DNA of 64,000 bases from Roseihalotalea indica (lineage in GTDB: Bacteria > Bacteroidota > Bacteroidia > Cytophagales > Cyclobacteriaceae), in assembly GCF_022458895.1 (NCBI RefSeq), contig NZ_JAINFL010000004.1, positions 1 through 64,000 of the forward strand, read 5' to 3'. Positions 37,093 to 46,956 of the stretch are shown here, one piece after another (within the stretch, counting starts at the first letter, position 1; every line of letters starts with the position of its first letter). Both the position numbers and the translations under genes were made by a program. The notes under the pieces were generated by a model that made no database searches, had not been told where the DNA came from, and saw only the letters and a program-made list of their open reading frames with translations.

Positions 37093-40000
37093 ATGTATCA
37101 CAACAAAACTTGTTTTATGAGACAAATTTTACCTCATGAACTATGTGCCATGCGGTTTACTGTATGGGGCATTTTCCTATTTAGTTGCATGTTCTTGGTT
37201 AGCAGTGCAGCTTTTGCCCAGCAAACAGTTACGGGCACCGTTAGCGATTTGTCTAGCGATGAACCCCTGCCAGGGGTAAATGTACTTGTACAGGGTACTT
37301 CTACCGGCACAGTCACCGACATTGATGGGAACTACTCAATTTCTGTTCCTGGTGCCAGTGCTGTATTGGTTATTTCTTCCGTTGGTTACGAGTCGGTGCA
37401 GGAAACGGTTGGCAGCCGAAGCACTATTGATGTCGTGTTAGCGCCAGATCTTACTCAATTAGGAGAAGTTGTCGTAACTGCTCTGGGGGTTGAGAAAGAG
37501 CGAAAATCCTTAGGCTATTCGGTCGGTGAAGTGCAAGGCGAAGAACTGGTGCAAGCTCGGGAAATTAACCTGGGTAATGCCTTATCTGGACGAGTGGCAG
37601 GGGTTAATGTTAGTAATGCGGCTACCGGACCGGCCGGTTCTTCCCGAGTAATTATTCGTGGAAACAGCTCATTAGGTGGAAATAACGAGCCCCTCTATGT
37701 GATTGATGGAATCCCGATTGATAATACCCAGCTTGGGGCTGCTGGTATGTGGGGCGGTACTGACTCTGGCGATGGCCTCTCTAGTATCAACCCGGATGAT
37801 ATTGCTGAGATCAGCGTATTGAAAGGAAACACGGCGGCTGCTCTTTACGGATCACGGGCATCCAATGGAGTTATTCTTATCACTACAAAAAAAGGTACAG
37901 CCCGCAAAGGCATTGGAGTAGAACTCAACTCTAATCTGGTTTTTGAGAATATCATTAACAATTTTGACTGGCAACATCAGTACGGACAAGGTAGCCGGGG
38001 CATTAAGCCACTTACTCAGGAAGAAGCTATCTCTTACGGAAACTCCTCTTGGGGCGCTCAGCTTGATGGAAGTAATGTAATTCAGTTTGATGGTGTCGAC
38101 CGTCCTTACTCATACAATGGCGATCCTTATGATGATTTCTACGAAACTGGTTTAACATTTACCAATACGGTTTCGCTATACGGTGGAAACGAAACTGCCA
38201 ATTACCGGTTCTCAGCATCAAATCTCGATAATGATGCCGTAATGCCGAATGCAGGCTATAATCGTAAGAACTTCACCATGAACATCAACGGTACATTCGG
38301 TGAAAAGCTAACCATGTCGGCTAAAGCCCAGTATAGTATTGAAGATACGGATAACCGACCTCGCTTATCGGATTCACCAGGTAATGCCAACTTTGCTGTA
38401 TCTACTTTACCGGCTAATGTTAACATTAACACCCTAAAAGGGCCAACTGGTAAACTGGGGGCTGGTGAAGATGGTGAAGAGTTTGCTTTCAGTTCTAATA
38501 CGTACTTGACTAACCCCTATTGGGGAGCTTATCAGTTCGTAAACAGTGATGACCGAAACCGAATTATCGGTTCTGCATTGGCACGATACGATTTTACCGA
38601 CTGGCTATACTTACAAGGACGAATTGGGATTGACAACTATTCGGTAAGAACGACAAATCTGGAACCATACGGAACTGCCTATAAGGTGCTGGGTGGTATG
38701 GTAGAAGGTAAACGAACAGTGCAGGAAATAAACGCTGACTTCTTATTAGGCACTGACCACCAGTTGGGCAAAATAGGATTAAGTGCATTTGTAGGCGGAA
38801 ACCAGATGAGAAGATATGATGAAAATATGACCATTAATGGCCAGAACTTCAACATTCCGTTCTTCCATGCGGTGAGCAACGCAGCCAATCAAAGCCCTAC
38901 TTTAAGCTATAGCCAGAAAGGAATCAACTCAATTTTCGGATCGATAGAAGTTGACTATAATGATTACCTGTTCTTGACGGTAACGGGCCGAAACGATTGG
39001 TTCTCAACTTTGGCCGCCGATAGAAACTCCATTTTTTATCCTTCCGTAGGGGGTAGCTTTGTGTTTTCCGATGCCTTTACCATGCCTGCTTGGGTTTCTT
39101 TCGGTAAGGTAAGAGGTTCCTGGGCACAGGTAGGTGGCGATACCGATCCTTACAATATCAATCTGACTTACGGGTTGGTCGGGCAAGGACATCAGGGTGC
39201 TGCCTTAGCCGGAATTTCTCAGGAAAATATACCAAATGCATTATTGCAACCATTAACGGTAACAGAAACCGAAGTAGGTTTCGATGTGCGCTTCTTCAAT
39301 GACCGGCTAGGTGTTGATTTCGCTTATTACGACCGAGTAACGGAAAACGATATTGTTAGCGCCAGCATTTCTCGTACTTCCGGTTATACCGGAGTTGTAG
39401 TGAACGTGGGGGAAATGCGTAATTCAGGAATTGAGTTGCTCATAACGGGCCAACCCGTGGTAACTCCGAATTTTACTTGGGAAGTGATTTTCAATGCTGC
39501 TCAGAATAACAACGAAGTAATTCAACTTACCGAGGGAGTAGATTTCTTATCAGGTGATCAGGCTCGTTCGCAAAATGTGTTTGTTCGGCATGCAGTGGGG
39601 TATCCATACGCATCTATCTGGGGTCGCAAGCATAAGACCATCAATGGCCAGAAAGTGTATGATGCTGACGGATTACCAGTGCGTTCTGATGACATAGAGC
39701 TATTGGGATCAGGGGTGCATGCTTTTACTTCGGGTATTACGAACTCGTTCCGGTATAAAAATATCACCCTCAGCGCGCTGATTGATATCAAAACCGGGGC
39801 TGACCTATTCTCAGGTACGAATCTAACTGCTTATTCTTTAGGGTTACATCAGGAAACGCTGGTAGGGCGTGAGGAAGGACTATCGTTCTCTGGCGTTGAT
39901 GAAAACGGCGAAGCAGCTACCTTCAATATCGCTCCTGAAAATGTGCAGGATTATTACTCAAGAATAGCTTCTCAGATTACAGAAGAGTTTATTTACGATG

Positions 40001-40245
40001 CTTCTTTTGCCAAATTACGTTCTGTTCAAATCGGCTATAACCTGCCTAATGCGCTATTGACCAACACCCCATTCACGGCGGTTAATGTTTCTTTCGTAGG
40101 ACGTAACCTACTGTTATTGTGGAGTAATGTTGAAAATACTGACCCTGAATCCACTTACAGCACAACCAACAATAGCCAGGGACTTGAGTGGTTCGGTATT
40201 CCTCAATATCGTTCTTACGGGTTTAACGTTAATATCAAGTTCTAA
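37093..40245 (+). CDS. SusC/RagA-family TonB-linked outer-membrane transporter
   Basis: A 1,050-residue outer-membrane receptor. It has a signal peptide ending AFAQQ (about residue 42), a carboxypeptidase-regulatory-like domain (VTGTVSDLSSDEPLPGVNV, about 45-125), the SusC-specific plug start GEVVVTALG, the plug (VIIRGNSSLGGNNEPLYVIDG) and a C-terminal barrel ending in a strand with terminal Phe. With the SusD-like lipoprotein 37 bp downstream it forms a nutrient-uptake complex energised by TonB. No glycan-degrading enzymes or sigma/anti-sigma genes flank it. A second ATG at 37117 (Met9) is an equally plausible start. Confidence 0.95.
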   Translation: MYHNKTCFMRQILPHELCAMRFTVWGIFLFSCMFLVSSAAFAQQTVTGTVSDLSSDEPLPGVNVLVQGTSTGTVTDIDGNYSISVPGASAVLVISSVGYESVQETVGSRSTIDVVLAPDLTQLGEVVVTALGVEKERKSLGYSVGEVQGEELVQAREINLGNALSGRVAGVNVSNAATGPAGSSRVIIRGNSSLGGNNEPLYVIDGIPIDNTQLGAAGMWGGTDSGDGLSSINPDDIAEISVLKGNTAAALYGSRASNGVILITTKKGTARKGIGVELNSNLVFENIINNFDWQHQYGQGSRGIKPLTQEEAISYGNSSWGAQLDGSNVIQFDGVDRPYSYNGDPYDDFYETGLTFTNTVSLYGGNETANYRFSASNLDNDAVMPNAGYNRKNFTMNINGTFGEKLTMSAKAQYSIEDTDNRPRLSDSPGNANFAVSTLPANVNINTLKGPTGKLGAGEDGEEFAFSSNTYLTNPYWGAYQFVNSDDRNRIIGSALARYDFTDWLYLQGRIGIDNYSVRTTNLEPYGTAYKVLGGMVEGKRTVQEINADFLLGTDHQLGKIGLSAFVGGNQMRRYDENMTINGQNFNIPFFHAVSNAANQSPTLSYSQKGINSIFGSIEVDYNDYLFLTVTGRNDWFSTLAADRNSIFYPSVGGSFVFSDAFTMPAWVSFGKVRGSWAQVGGDTDPYNINLTYGLVGQGHQGAALAGISQENIPNALLQPLTVTETEVGFDVRFFNDRLGVDFAYYDRVTENDIVSASISRTSGYTGVVVNVGEMRNSGIELLITGQPVVTPNFTWEVIFNAAQNNNEVIQLTEGVDFLSGDQARSQNVFVRHAVGYPYASIWGRKHKTINGQKVYDADGLPVRSDDIELLGSGVHAFTSGITNSFRYKNITLSALIDIKTGADLFSGTNLTAYSLGLHQETLVGREEGLSFSGVDENGEAATFNIAPENVQDYYSRIASQITEEFIYDASFAKLRSVQIGYNLPNALLTNTPFTAVNVSFVGRNLLLLWSNVENTDPESTYSTTNNSQGLEWFGIPQYRSYGFNVNIKF

Positions 40246-40282
40246 AGGGTTGAGCGATAGATTATTATAAATATTGAACAAT

Positions 40283-41800
40283 ATGAAAATACTTTCTTAT
40301 AAAATACTTAGTCTCCTTATGGCTGGACTGCTGTTTGTTACGTCATGCGACAGTGACGAACTTATTGGGCTTAATGATAACCCAAATGCCGCTACTGAAA
40401 TTGATCCTTCGTATCTTTTAGCCAATTCTATGCTGAGAATCTCTGGCGACCGGTACGAAAGCTGGAGAGGCATAATGATTTACTCCTCAACCATGATTCA
40501 ACACATGGCGGCTCTCCAGACCTACTGGGCTGGCGATAAGTACTTGTATAATACTCAGTATTCGGGAGCATTATTCGAGGCGGCTTACCCTAACTATGTC
40601 AAGTTGCTGGCTTCCGTGATGGAGCAGACAAAGGATGATCCTTCTAAAGGGAATGTTTATGGCATCTCCAGAATTCTTTGGGTACTGGGTATGTCACGAC
40701 TGACGGATATGTACGGAGACATCCCATATTTCAACGCCGGGCGGGGATTTTACGACAATAATTATTCACCTCAGTACGATCCTCAGTCGCAAATTTATGC
40801 TGATATGCTCATGCAACTAGAAGAAGCACCTGGCACCTTTGATGCTTCTTTAACCGATTTGGGAGTCGGTGGTGTTCAGGACATCATGTTTCAAGGGAAT
40901 CTGGAAAAATGGGAGAAATTTGCTAATTCCCTGATGCTTCGTCTGGCCATGCGCTTGACAAAAGTTGATCAGACAATGGCCCAGGAATATGTAGCAAAAG
41001 CTATTGCCGGTGGTGTAATGGATAGTAATGCCGATATTGCCTATATAGAGCATACGGATGGACCAGAAGGGATTAACCAAAATGGTATTGGTCAGGTGTA
41101 TTTGGCAGATAACGTACAACGAATTAGTAAAACGTTCATGGATTACCTGACAAGCACGAATGATCCGCGCCTGGAAGCTTTTGCCACTACCAATGTTAAT
41201 GGTGTCTATAAAGGGCTACCCAACGGTTACGACGCTACTACGATCAAGGCATACGAAAATGTTCCGGCTGACTCCTCAGTATCTGTAGAACTATATTCAA
41301 CTACCAACCCGGATATGGTGAAGCTTTCTTCTCCTATGTTTTTTCAAACCTATGCCGAAGTAGAGCTTTTGTTAGCTGAAGCTGCTTTGCGCGATTGGCA
41401 CAGTGGTAGCGCCACCGATCATTATAACAATGGTGTGCGTGCAGCAATGGAGTATTTATCCATGTACGGTGAATCAACGACTATTTCTGATGAGGCAATT
41501 GCTCAGTATTTAGCTGAAAATCCATTCAATGAAGCAATGGGAATGGAAATGATTGGTGAGCAGTATTGGGTAGCTACCTATTTAAATGAGTACGAATCAT
41601 GGGCTAACTGGCGGAGAACCGGATATCCGGAATTAACACCAGTGGATTATCCCGGTAATATTACCAACGGACAGATTCCTCGCCGCTTACGTTATTTTGA
41701 AGGAGAATATGGTAACAATGGTGAAGCAATTAATGCGACCCTCTCTACCCAAGGTCCGGATGAGTTTACCACACGTATGTGGTGGGATGTGGCCGAATAA
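40283..41800 (+). CDS. SusD/RagB-family nutrient-binding outer-membrane lipoprotein
   Basis: With the ATG at 40283 the 505-residue protein has a lipoprotein signal (LLFVTSC, lipidated Cys22). The frame can also open at a TTG 9 bp earlier. The start LNDNPNAATEIDPSYLLANSML and the ending RRLRYFEGEYGNN... with ...STQGPDEFTTRMWWD are characteristic of the SusD-like group PF12771. It is a helical TPR-type lid for the SusC barrel at the cell surface. The substrate is unknown; this SusD subgroup often lies outside polysaccharide-utilisation loci. A hairpin terminator follows. Confidence 0.93.
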   Translation: MKILSYKILSLLMAGLLFVTSCDSDELIGLNDNPNAATEIDPSYLLANSMLRISGDRYESWRGIMIYSSTMIQHMAALQTYWAGDKYLYNTQYSGALFEAAYPNYVKLLASVMEQTKDDPSKGNVYGISRILWVLGMSRLTDMYGDIPYFNAGRGFYDNNYSPQYDPQSQIYADMLMQLEEAPGTFDASLTDLGVGGVQDIMFQGNLEKWEKFANSLMLRLAMRLTKVDQTMAQEYVAKAIAGGVMDSNADIAYIEHTDGPEGINQNGIGQVYLADNVQRISKTFMDYLTSTNDPRLEAFATTNVNGVYKGLPNGYDATTIKAYENVPADSSVSVELYSTTNPDMVKLSSPMFFQTYAEVELLLAEAALRDWHSGSATDHYNNGVRAAMEYLSMYGESTTISDEAIAQYLAENPFNEAMGMEMIGEQYWVATYLNEYESWANWRRTGYPELTPVDYPGNITNGQIPRRLRYFEGEYGNNGEAINATLSTQGPDEFTTRMWWDVAE

Positions 41801-41820
41801 GATTGAATAAATTTGATTAT

Positions 41821-41850
41821 AAAAGGAAGTCCAAAAGGGCTTCCTTTTTT
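41821..41850 (+). terminator. rho-independent terminator after susD
   Basis: AGGAAGTCC and GGGCTTCCT form a 9-bp stem with one G-T wobble and a 4-nt loop, followed by a run of six T. It lies 21 bp after the susD-like stop and separates the SusCD unit from cutC. Confidence 0.85.
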
Positions 41851-41919
41851 CATGCCCAATGCTTACCATTGTCAGAGAATTTAAAATAGCGGACTACTCA
41901 CCTAACATATCGAGCTAAT

Positions 41920-42660
41920 TTGAAAAAGCGATTTTTGGAAATCTGTGTAGACTCATTGCAGTCAGCGCTCATTGCGGAGGAAGCTGGTGCCGACCGCATA
42001 GAGCTTTGTTCCTCTTTGGATGTCGGGGGGCTGACTCCTGATCCGGCTTTATTTATGCTGGCTCGCCAAAAACTGAATATTCCAATCCACGTGCTCATTC
42101 GGCCACGCTCCGGCAACTTCGTGTATGATAGTCTGGACGAGGAGCTGATGGTTGAAAGCATTCGCTTTTTTGAGAAGCACGGTGCCAATGGGGTGGTTAT
42201 TGGAGCTCTTACGGATCAGAATGCTATTGATGTTCCCCTTATGGAAGAACTCATGAAGGCCACAGCCTCCCTGTCAGTAACATTTCATCGAGCATTTGAT
42301 CAGTTAGCTAATCCTACCGAGGCGGTTGATATACTGTATAAGTTAGGAGTAGAGCGTATACTCACCTCTGGCCAGAAAGCTACGGCCGAAGATGGATTAC
42401 CACTGCTTCAACAACTTCTGGAAGTCGTTGAAAAGAAGCTGATTATCTTGCCAGGTGGCGGGGTTAATAGTGAAAATGCTGCTAAGTTGCTGGCTATTGG
42501 ATTATCAGAACTCCATGCTTCAGTGCGAGAAAACGTAAACTATTCAACTTCAAAACCCAATGTTTCTTTATCATTGGGCGGGTTGCCAGATGAGTACCGT
42601 TATGCCGATTACCAAGAGATAGTTAAATTACACAACATCATACATCCTCATGAAACCTAA
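41920..42660 (+). CDS. cutC: CutC family protein
   Basis: A 246-residue TIM-barrel protein with the CutC signatures LEICVDSLQSALIAEEAGAD (from residue 6), RIELCSSLDVGGLTPD, IRPRSGNFVY, VTFHRAFDQ and LPGGGVN. CutC was first linked to copper tolerance, but its biochemical role is unresolved and a metabolic enzyme is possible. The start codon is TTG (TTGAAAAAGCGA), as the second residue onward aligns with the family N-terminus. Its end overlaps the start of the next gene by 11 bp, so the two are co-translated. Confidence 0.92.
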   Translation: MKKRFLEICVDSLQSALIAEEAGADRIELCSSLDVGGLTPDPALFMLARQKLNIPIHVLIRPRSGNFVYDSLDEELMVESIRFFEKHGANGVVIGALTDQNAIDVPLMEELMKATASLSVTFHRAFDQLANPTEAVDILYKLGVERILTSGQKATAEDGLPLLQQLLEVVEKKLIILPGGGVNSENAAKLLAIGLSELHASVRENVNYSTSKPNVSLSLGGLPDEYRYADYQEIVKLHNIIHPHET

Positions 42661-43501
42661 TCTTTTAAAGAGCCTCAGTATTTTTTTTCTATTCTGTGCT
42701 ATGGGATTTACCGAACCCTCTACCCATCTGAAAGTTATGTCATTCAATATCAGATACGATAACCCCGGAGATGGCGAACATGCCTGGGATCATCGAAAAG
42801 ATAGGGTGATAAATCTGATCCACTTTTATCAACCGGATATATTTGGTTTGCAAGAAGCCGTGCATCATCAGGTTACTTATGTTGAAGATCATTTTCCTGA
42901 TTATAAACGAGTAGGAGTTGGCCGGGATGATGGAAAACAAAAAGGGGAGTACTCTCCACTTTTCTTTAATGCTTCTGCTTTTGAAATGATAGACTCTGGC
43001 ACCTTCTGGCTTTCTACTACCCCAGACAAACCCAGTAAAGACTGGGATGCAGCTTTACCCAGAATCGCTACCTGGGCATTGCTTCGTCGTACCAACACTA
43101 ATGATACCTTGCTAGCCTGTAATACGCATTTTGATCATCGTGGAGAAAAAGCTCGAGTAGAGAGTGCTAAATTACTCAAGAGCAAATTGCCTCAGTTGGC
43201 CCAAAAGCATCCTCTAATTCTGACCGGCGACTTTAACAGCACGCCTACTTCTGACCCTTACAAAACATTGGCAGGAGGTAATACTTTAAAAGATGCTTAC
43301 AAACAAAGTGAGATTACAGCAGTAGGGCCCTACCGCTCATTCGGTGGGTTTGAAGTTGTAGCCGATGGGCAAGGTGAAAGAATTGATTATATATTCGTTA
43401 GTGATAAAATCAAAGTACACCGTTACGCAACTATCACTGAGGAACAGGACGGAAGCTATCCTTCTGATCATTTTCCGGTATTTGCCGAAATCAGTTGGTA
43501 G
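42650..43501 (+). CDS. secreted endonuclease/exonuclease/phosphatase (EEP) family protein
   Basis: The 283-residue protein has a signal peptide (about 1-21) and an EEP fold: MSFNIRYDNPGD (about 30-41), DIFGLQEA (metal-binding Glu), NTHFDHRG, LTGDFNSTP (catalytic Asp/Asn) and the last SDHFPVF. Exported members of this group in Bacteroidota can act on nucleic acids, phospholipids or phosphorylated sugars, and the sequence does not decide between these. It overlaps cutC by 11 bp and is followed 38 bp later by the Kelch gene. Confidence 0.87.
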   Translation: MKPNLLKSLSIFFLFCAMGFTEPSTHLKVMSFNIRYDNPGDGEHAWDHRKDRVINLIHFYQPDIFGLQEAVHHQVTYVEDHFPDYKRVGVGRDDGKQKGEYSPLFFNASAFEMIDSGTFWLSTTPDKPSKDWDAALPRIATWALLRRTNTNDTLLACNTHFDHRGEKARVESAKLLKSKLPQLAQKHPLILTGDFNSTPTSDPYKTLAGGNTLKDAYKQSEITAVGPYRSFGGFEVVADGQGERIDYIFVSDKIKVHRYATITEEQDGSYPSDHFPVFAEISW

Positions 43502-43539
43502 TAGGATATAATCTGTAATTAAAATACACCCATGAACTT

Positions 43540-44544
43540 ATGAAAACCTTAATCTCCGGTATTGTACTTCTTTTTATGGGCTTACTCTCTTGGCCCGATA
43601 GCTCGCCTATTGACAATGTCTCAGGTTCAGTGGCAGAAGGCTGGGAAAAAGTTTCTACCCAAAATGAACCATTAGCAAGACACGAAAATGCCTTTGCAGG
43701 GCTTGATGGTAAGTTTTATCTAATTGGTGGCCGAGGTAATAAGCCGATCAATATTTATGATCCAGAAACAAATACCTGGTCTGAAGGAGCAACTCCGCCG
43801 CTGGAAATGCATCACTTTCAGGCTTTACCTTTTAATGGGAAAATTTACGTGATGGGTGCATTTACCGGCGGGTATCCTCACGAAACTCCCATTCCCGATA
43901 TCTATGCTTACGATCCGAAGGCCGACTCTTGGGCAAAGGCCGGAAGTATGCCTGCTAACCGGCGGAGAGGTGCTGCGGGAGTTACCAGCTATCAGGGTAA
44001 AATCTATGTTGTATGTGGCATTCAAGACGGGCATTGGGATGGGCATACCGCCTGGTTTGATGAATACAATCCTGAAACCGGAGAGTGGAAACAGCTTGCC
44101 GATGCGCCGCGAACGCGCGACCATTTTCAGGCGACTATTTTGGATGGAAAATTATATGCGGGCGGCGGCAGAAATACTTCGGCCAAAACTGACCAGTCTT
44201 TAGATTTAACGATTGGTGAAGTTGATGTTTATGATTTTGAAACAGGCAAATGGAGCACGTTGGCCAAGCCCTTGCCAACTTTAAGAGCCGGTACTACGGC
44301 CGTTCCATTGAACGAAAAACTAGTGATTATCGGTGGGGAAAGTGGAACGCAGGTACCAGCCCATTCTGAAGTAGAAGCATATGACCCTCAGTCCAATGCA
44401 TGGAAAACGCTTCCTTCTTTAATACAGGGGAGGCATGGGACTCAGGCAGTACTTTATCAAGATGCCATATTTGTAGCGGCTGGTAGTGGCGATCGTGGTG
44501 GTGGGCCGGAATTAAGCGATATGGAAAAATATCAGCCTAATTAG
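43540..44544 (+). CDS. secreted Kelch-repeat beta-propeller protein
   Basis: A 334-residue protein with a signal peptide (about 1-20) and about six Kelch motifs, recognisable by GG pairs followed by Tyr and Trp: FYLIGGRGN...YDPETNTWSE, KIYVMGAFTG, KIYVVCGIQ, KLYAGGGRN, KLVIIGGES and AIFVAAGSG. It should fold as a six-bladed propeller in the periplasm or outside. Kelch proteins of this size include sialic-acid mutarotases (NanM) and many uncharacterised sugar or protein binders. The assignment to any of these is not possible from the sequence alone. Confidence 0.87.
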   Translation: MKTLISGIVLLFMGLLSWPDSSPIDNVSGSVAEGWEKVSTQNEPLARHENAFAGLDGKFYLIGGRGNKPINIYDPETNTWSEGATPPLEMHHFQALPFNGKIYVMGAFTGGYPHETPIPDIYAYDPKADSWAKAGSMPANRRRGAAGVTSYQGKIYVVCGIQDGHWDGHTAWFDEYNPETGEWKQLADAPRTRDHFQATILDGKLYAGGGRNTSAKTDQSLDLTIGEVDVYDFETGKWSTLAKPLPTLRAGTTAVPLNEKLVIIGGESGTQVPAHSEVEAYDPQSNAWKTLPSLIQGRHGTQAVLYQDAIFVAAGSGDRGGGPELSDMEKYQPN

Positions 44545-44589
44545 ACATTGTAAGAAAAACTGAAAAGTTGTGGAGCGATTTTTGTAAAA

Positions 44590-44620
44590 AAAATAGGTAG
44601 GCGAGCGCACTACCTATTTT
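44590..44620 (+). terminator. rho-independent terminator after the Kelch gene
   Basis: AAAATAGGTAG and CTACCTATTTT form an 11-bp perfect stem around a 9-nt loop, 45 bp after the Kelch stop. The T-rich 3' arm serves as the U-tract. Confidence 0.7.
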
Positions 44621-44808
44621 CCCAGTAATGAAGAAGTAAACAGTGGGAAGTAAAAGATGCAATCTATTAATTTTGAATTAAACTACACATTTTTTTAAAA
44701 ATTTTTTATTCGGGTATGTTAACTGAGTAAAAATAAGCCTACTCTGACGATGTAAATGCGTCTTGCCTTTTAGATAATTACACTCATTTCTATATGGTGT
44801 TGCATAAA

Positions 44809-44833
44809 AAAAGCCCTTTAAAAAAGGGCTTTT
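44809..44833 (-). terminator. terminator downstream of clpX
   Basis: AAAAGCCCTT and AAGGGCTTTT form a 10-bp perfect stem with a 5-nt A/T loop, with A-tracts on the left that read as U on the minus strand. It lies 28 bp past the clpX stop and could work in both directions. Confidence 0.8.
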
Positions 44834-44860
44834 GTGTAAATGATCACTTAGTTTCAACGA

Positions 44861-46096
44861 CTAAGCTGCAGTTAACCTTTTAAATTTTGACTTATCAAAG
44901 CGTTCTTCAGCATAAGAACGGTCAATGACAAACTCTTTTATCTCATCCTGAGAAGGAAGTTCGTACATAGCATCAGTAATGATAGCTTCACAGATCGATC
45001 GCAAACCTCGAGCTCCCAGTTTATATTCCATAGCTTTATCTACAATGTAATCTAGCGCAGAGTTATCAAAAGTTACTTCAATATCCTCCATCTGGAATAG
45101 CTTATGGTATTGTTTCGTAAGAGCATTCTTAGGTTCGGTGAGTATCATCTTTAAAGTCTCACGGCTAAGTGGATCTAAATGGGTAAGTACAGGCAAACGC
45201 CCAATCAGTTCGGGAATCAAGCCATATTGCTTTAAGTCCTGAGCTGTAACGTATTGCAAGAGATTATCTTTATCAATGCGCAAATCAGAAACGTTGGTTT
45301 TTACCCCTGAAAATCCAAGAGGCTGGGTATTCAGACGATTGGCAATAAGCCGAGCAATACCATCGAAGGCCCCTCCACAAATAAACAGAATATGTTCAGT
45401 ATTGATATTAATCATTTTCTGATCAGGATGCTTACGGCCACCTTGCGGGGGAACATTAACACTGGTTCCTTCTAACAGTTTTAATAGCGCTTGCTGAACG
45501 CCTTCACCGCTTACATCGCGGGTAATGGAGGGATTATCAGATTTTCGAGCTATTTTATCAATCTCATCGATGTAAACAATGCCTCGCTCGGCAGATTCAA
45601 CATCATAGTCGGCTGATTGTAGCAGCCTGGTCAGGATGCTTTCCACATCTTCCCCCACATACCCAGCTTCGGTGAGCACAGTGGCATCTGCTATACAAAA
45701 GGGAACTTGCAGAATGCGGGCAAGCGTGCGAGCGAGGTAGGTTTTTCCGGTTCCGGTTTCACCGACCATCACAATATTTGATTTCTCAATATTGATTTCT
45801 TCTTTATCGTCGCGTTGCATCAATCGCTTGTAATGATTGTAAACAGCAACCGACATCACCTTTTTGGCCTCATCCTGGCCAACCACATACTCATCCAGAT
45901 ATTTTTTGATCTCTTTAGGCTTAATCAAGGTAAATTCAGGATTTGAACTTTTCCCTTTTATCTTAAGCTCTTCTTCCAGAATCTGCTGCGCTTGATTAAT
46001 GCAAAAATTACAGATATGCGCATTGATGCCAGAGATCATCAGGTCTACGTCTTTCTTGGTTCTTCCACAAAATGAGCAAGTAATTTGCTGAGGCAT
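44861..46096 (-). CDS. clpX: ClpX, ATPase subunit of the ClpXP protease
   Basis: A 411-residue AAA+ unfoldase. The N-terminal zinc-binding domain has Cys7, Cys10, Cys29 and Cys32. The Walker A is GETGTGKT at 112-119, with Walker [12 protein letters not shown], and the conserved RGSRGxR-like substrate loop is present as KYG...GARGLRS near the C-terminus. It unfolds tagged proteins and feeds them to ClpP. It is the last gene of tig-clpP-clpX, 81 bp after clpP, and ends before a strong terminator. Confidence 0.97.
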   Translation of the reverse strand: MPQQITCSFCGRTKKDVDLMISGINAHICNFCINQAQQILEEELKIKGKSSNPEFTLIKPKEIKKYLDEYVVGQDEAKKVMSVAVYNHYKRLMQRDDKEEINIEKSNIVMVGETGTGKTYLARTLARILQVPFCIADATVLTEAGYVGEDVESILTRLLQSADYDVESAERGIVYIDEIDKIARKSDNPSITRDVSGEGVQQALLKLLEGTSVNVPPQGGRKHPDQKMININTEHILFICGGAFDGIARLIANRLNTQPLGFSGVKTNVSDLRIDKDNLLQYVTAQDLKQYGLIPELIGRLPVLTHLDPLSRETLKMILTEPKNALTKQYHKLFQMEDIEVTFDNSALDYIVDKAMEYKLGARGLRSICEAIITDAMYELPSQDEIKEFVIDRSYAEERFDKSKFKRLTAA

Positions 46097-46177
46097 ATTC
46101 TCTTCTATTGGTTGTCAGTAGTAAGCCGGAAACGAAAAGATTAGTTCCCGTTTCCGGTACTCGTACAAGACTATAAA

Positions 46178-46873
46178 CTATGCTTTTCCTGGAACCTGAG
46201 TCTTAATTCCCCGGTCAAGGACTTCGTCAATCAGACCATATTCCTTGGCTTCTTGAGGGCGCATCCAGTAATCGCGATCAGAGTCAGTTTCAATTTTTTC
46301 AAAAGTCTGGCCACTATGATCTGCCAGAATTTGATAAAGATCCCGACGTAACTCCAGCGTTTGCTTCAGCGTAATTTCCATATCCCGAGACTGTCCCTGC
46401 ATACCACCGCTAGGTTGGTGAATCATGATTCTGGCATGGGGTAGGGCTGCACGTTTATCTTTTGCTCCACCAGCCAGCAATACAGCACCCATTGATGCCG
46501 CTAATCCTGTACAGATGGTAGCTACGTCAGGCGTTACAAATTGCATGGTATCGTACATACCTAATCCGGCATAAACAGAACCACCCGGGCTATTAATATA
46601 CAAGAAAATATCTTTCTTAGGATCAACAGACTGCAAGAATAGCAACTGAGCCGTAATTACATTGGCAATATTTTCTTCTACTTGCATGCCCAGAAAGATA
46701 ATCCGGTCCATGATAAGTCGTGAAAATACATCAATCTCCCGGAAGTTAGTCGGACGTTCTTCAATAACGGCTCGCGTCATGCTTTCAACACGGTGCACAT
46801 AGCTATCAAAGGTGAGGCCATTAATACCTTGATCTTTTACCGCAAACTTGCGGAATTCATCTTTGTTAATCAT
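46178..46873 (-). CDS. clpP: ClpP, proteolytic subunit
   Basis: A 231-residue serine protease. The catalytic triad is visible as Ser127 (AASMGA), His152 (MIHQPSGG) and Asp201 (SDRDYW), with spacing identical to E. coli ClpP (97/122/171). The first ~30 residues are the expected propeptide. It forms the tetradecameric barrel that degrades proteins delivered by ClpX. It lies 83 bp after tig and 81 bp before clpX on the same strand. Confidence 0.97.
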   Translation of the reverse strand: MINKDEFRKFAVKDQGINGLTFDSYVHRVESMTRAVIEERPTNFREIDVFSRLIMDRIIFLGMQVEENIANVITAQLLFLQSVDPKKDIFLYINSPGGSVYAGLGMYDTMQFVTPDVATICTGLAASMGAVLLAGGAKDKRAALPHARIMIHQPSGGMQGQSRDMEITLKQTLELRRDLYQILADHSGQTFEKIETDSDRDYWMRPQEAKEYGLIDEVLDRGIKTQVPGKA

Positions 46874-46956
46874 GTAATGGTGATTTTTTGGGTAAAAAAT
46901 AATATGATAAGACGAACAAACCGAGTGATTATTGTAACGGAAAGGTCTATCAGAGG

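Larger units (their letters stand above)
44545..44860. other. convergent intergenic region with two terminators
   Basis: This 316-bp AT-rich stretch lies between the Kelch gene and the minus-strand clpX gene. It holds two strong hairpins, listed separately, and no gene that I can support. Confidence 0.6.

Noticed and set aside
43540..44544. Kelch protein as a sialic acid mutarotase (NanM)
   Set aside because: Length fits, but no NanM-specific residues could be recognised and no sialic acid catabolic genes are nearby.
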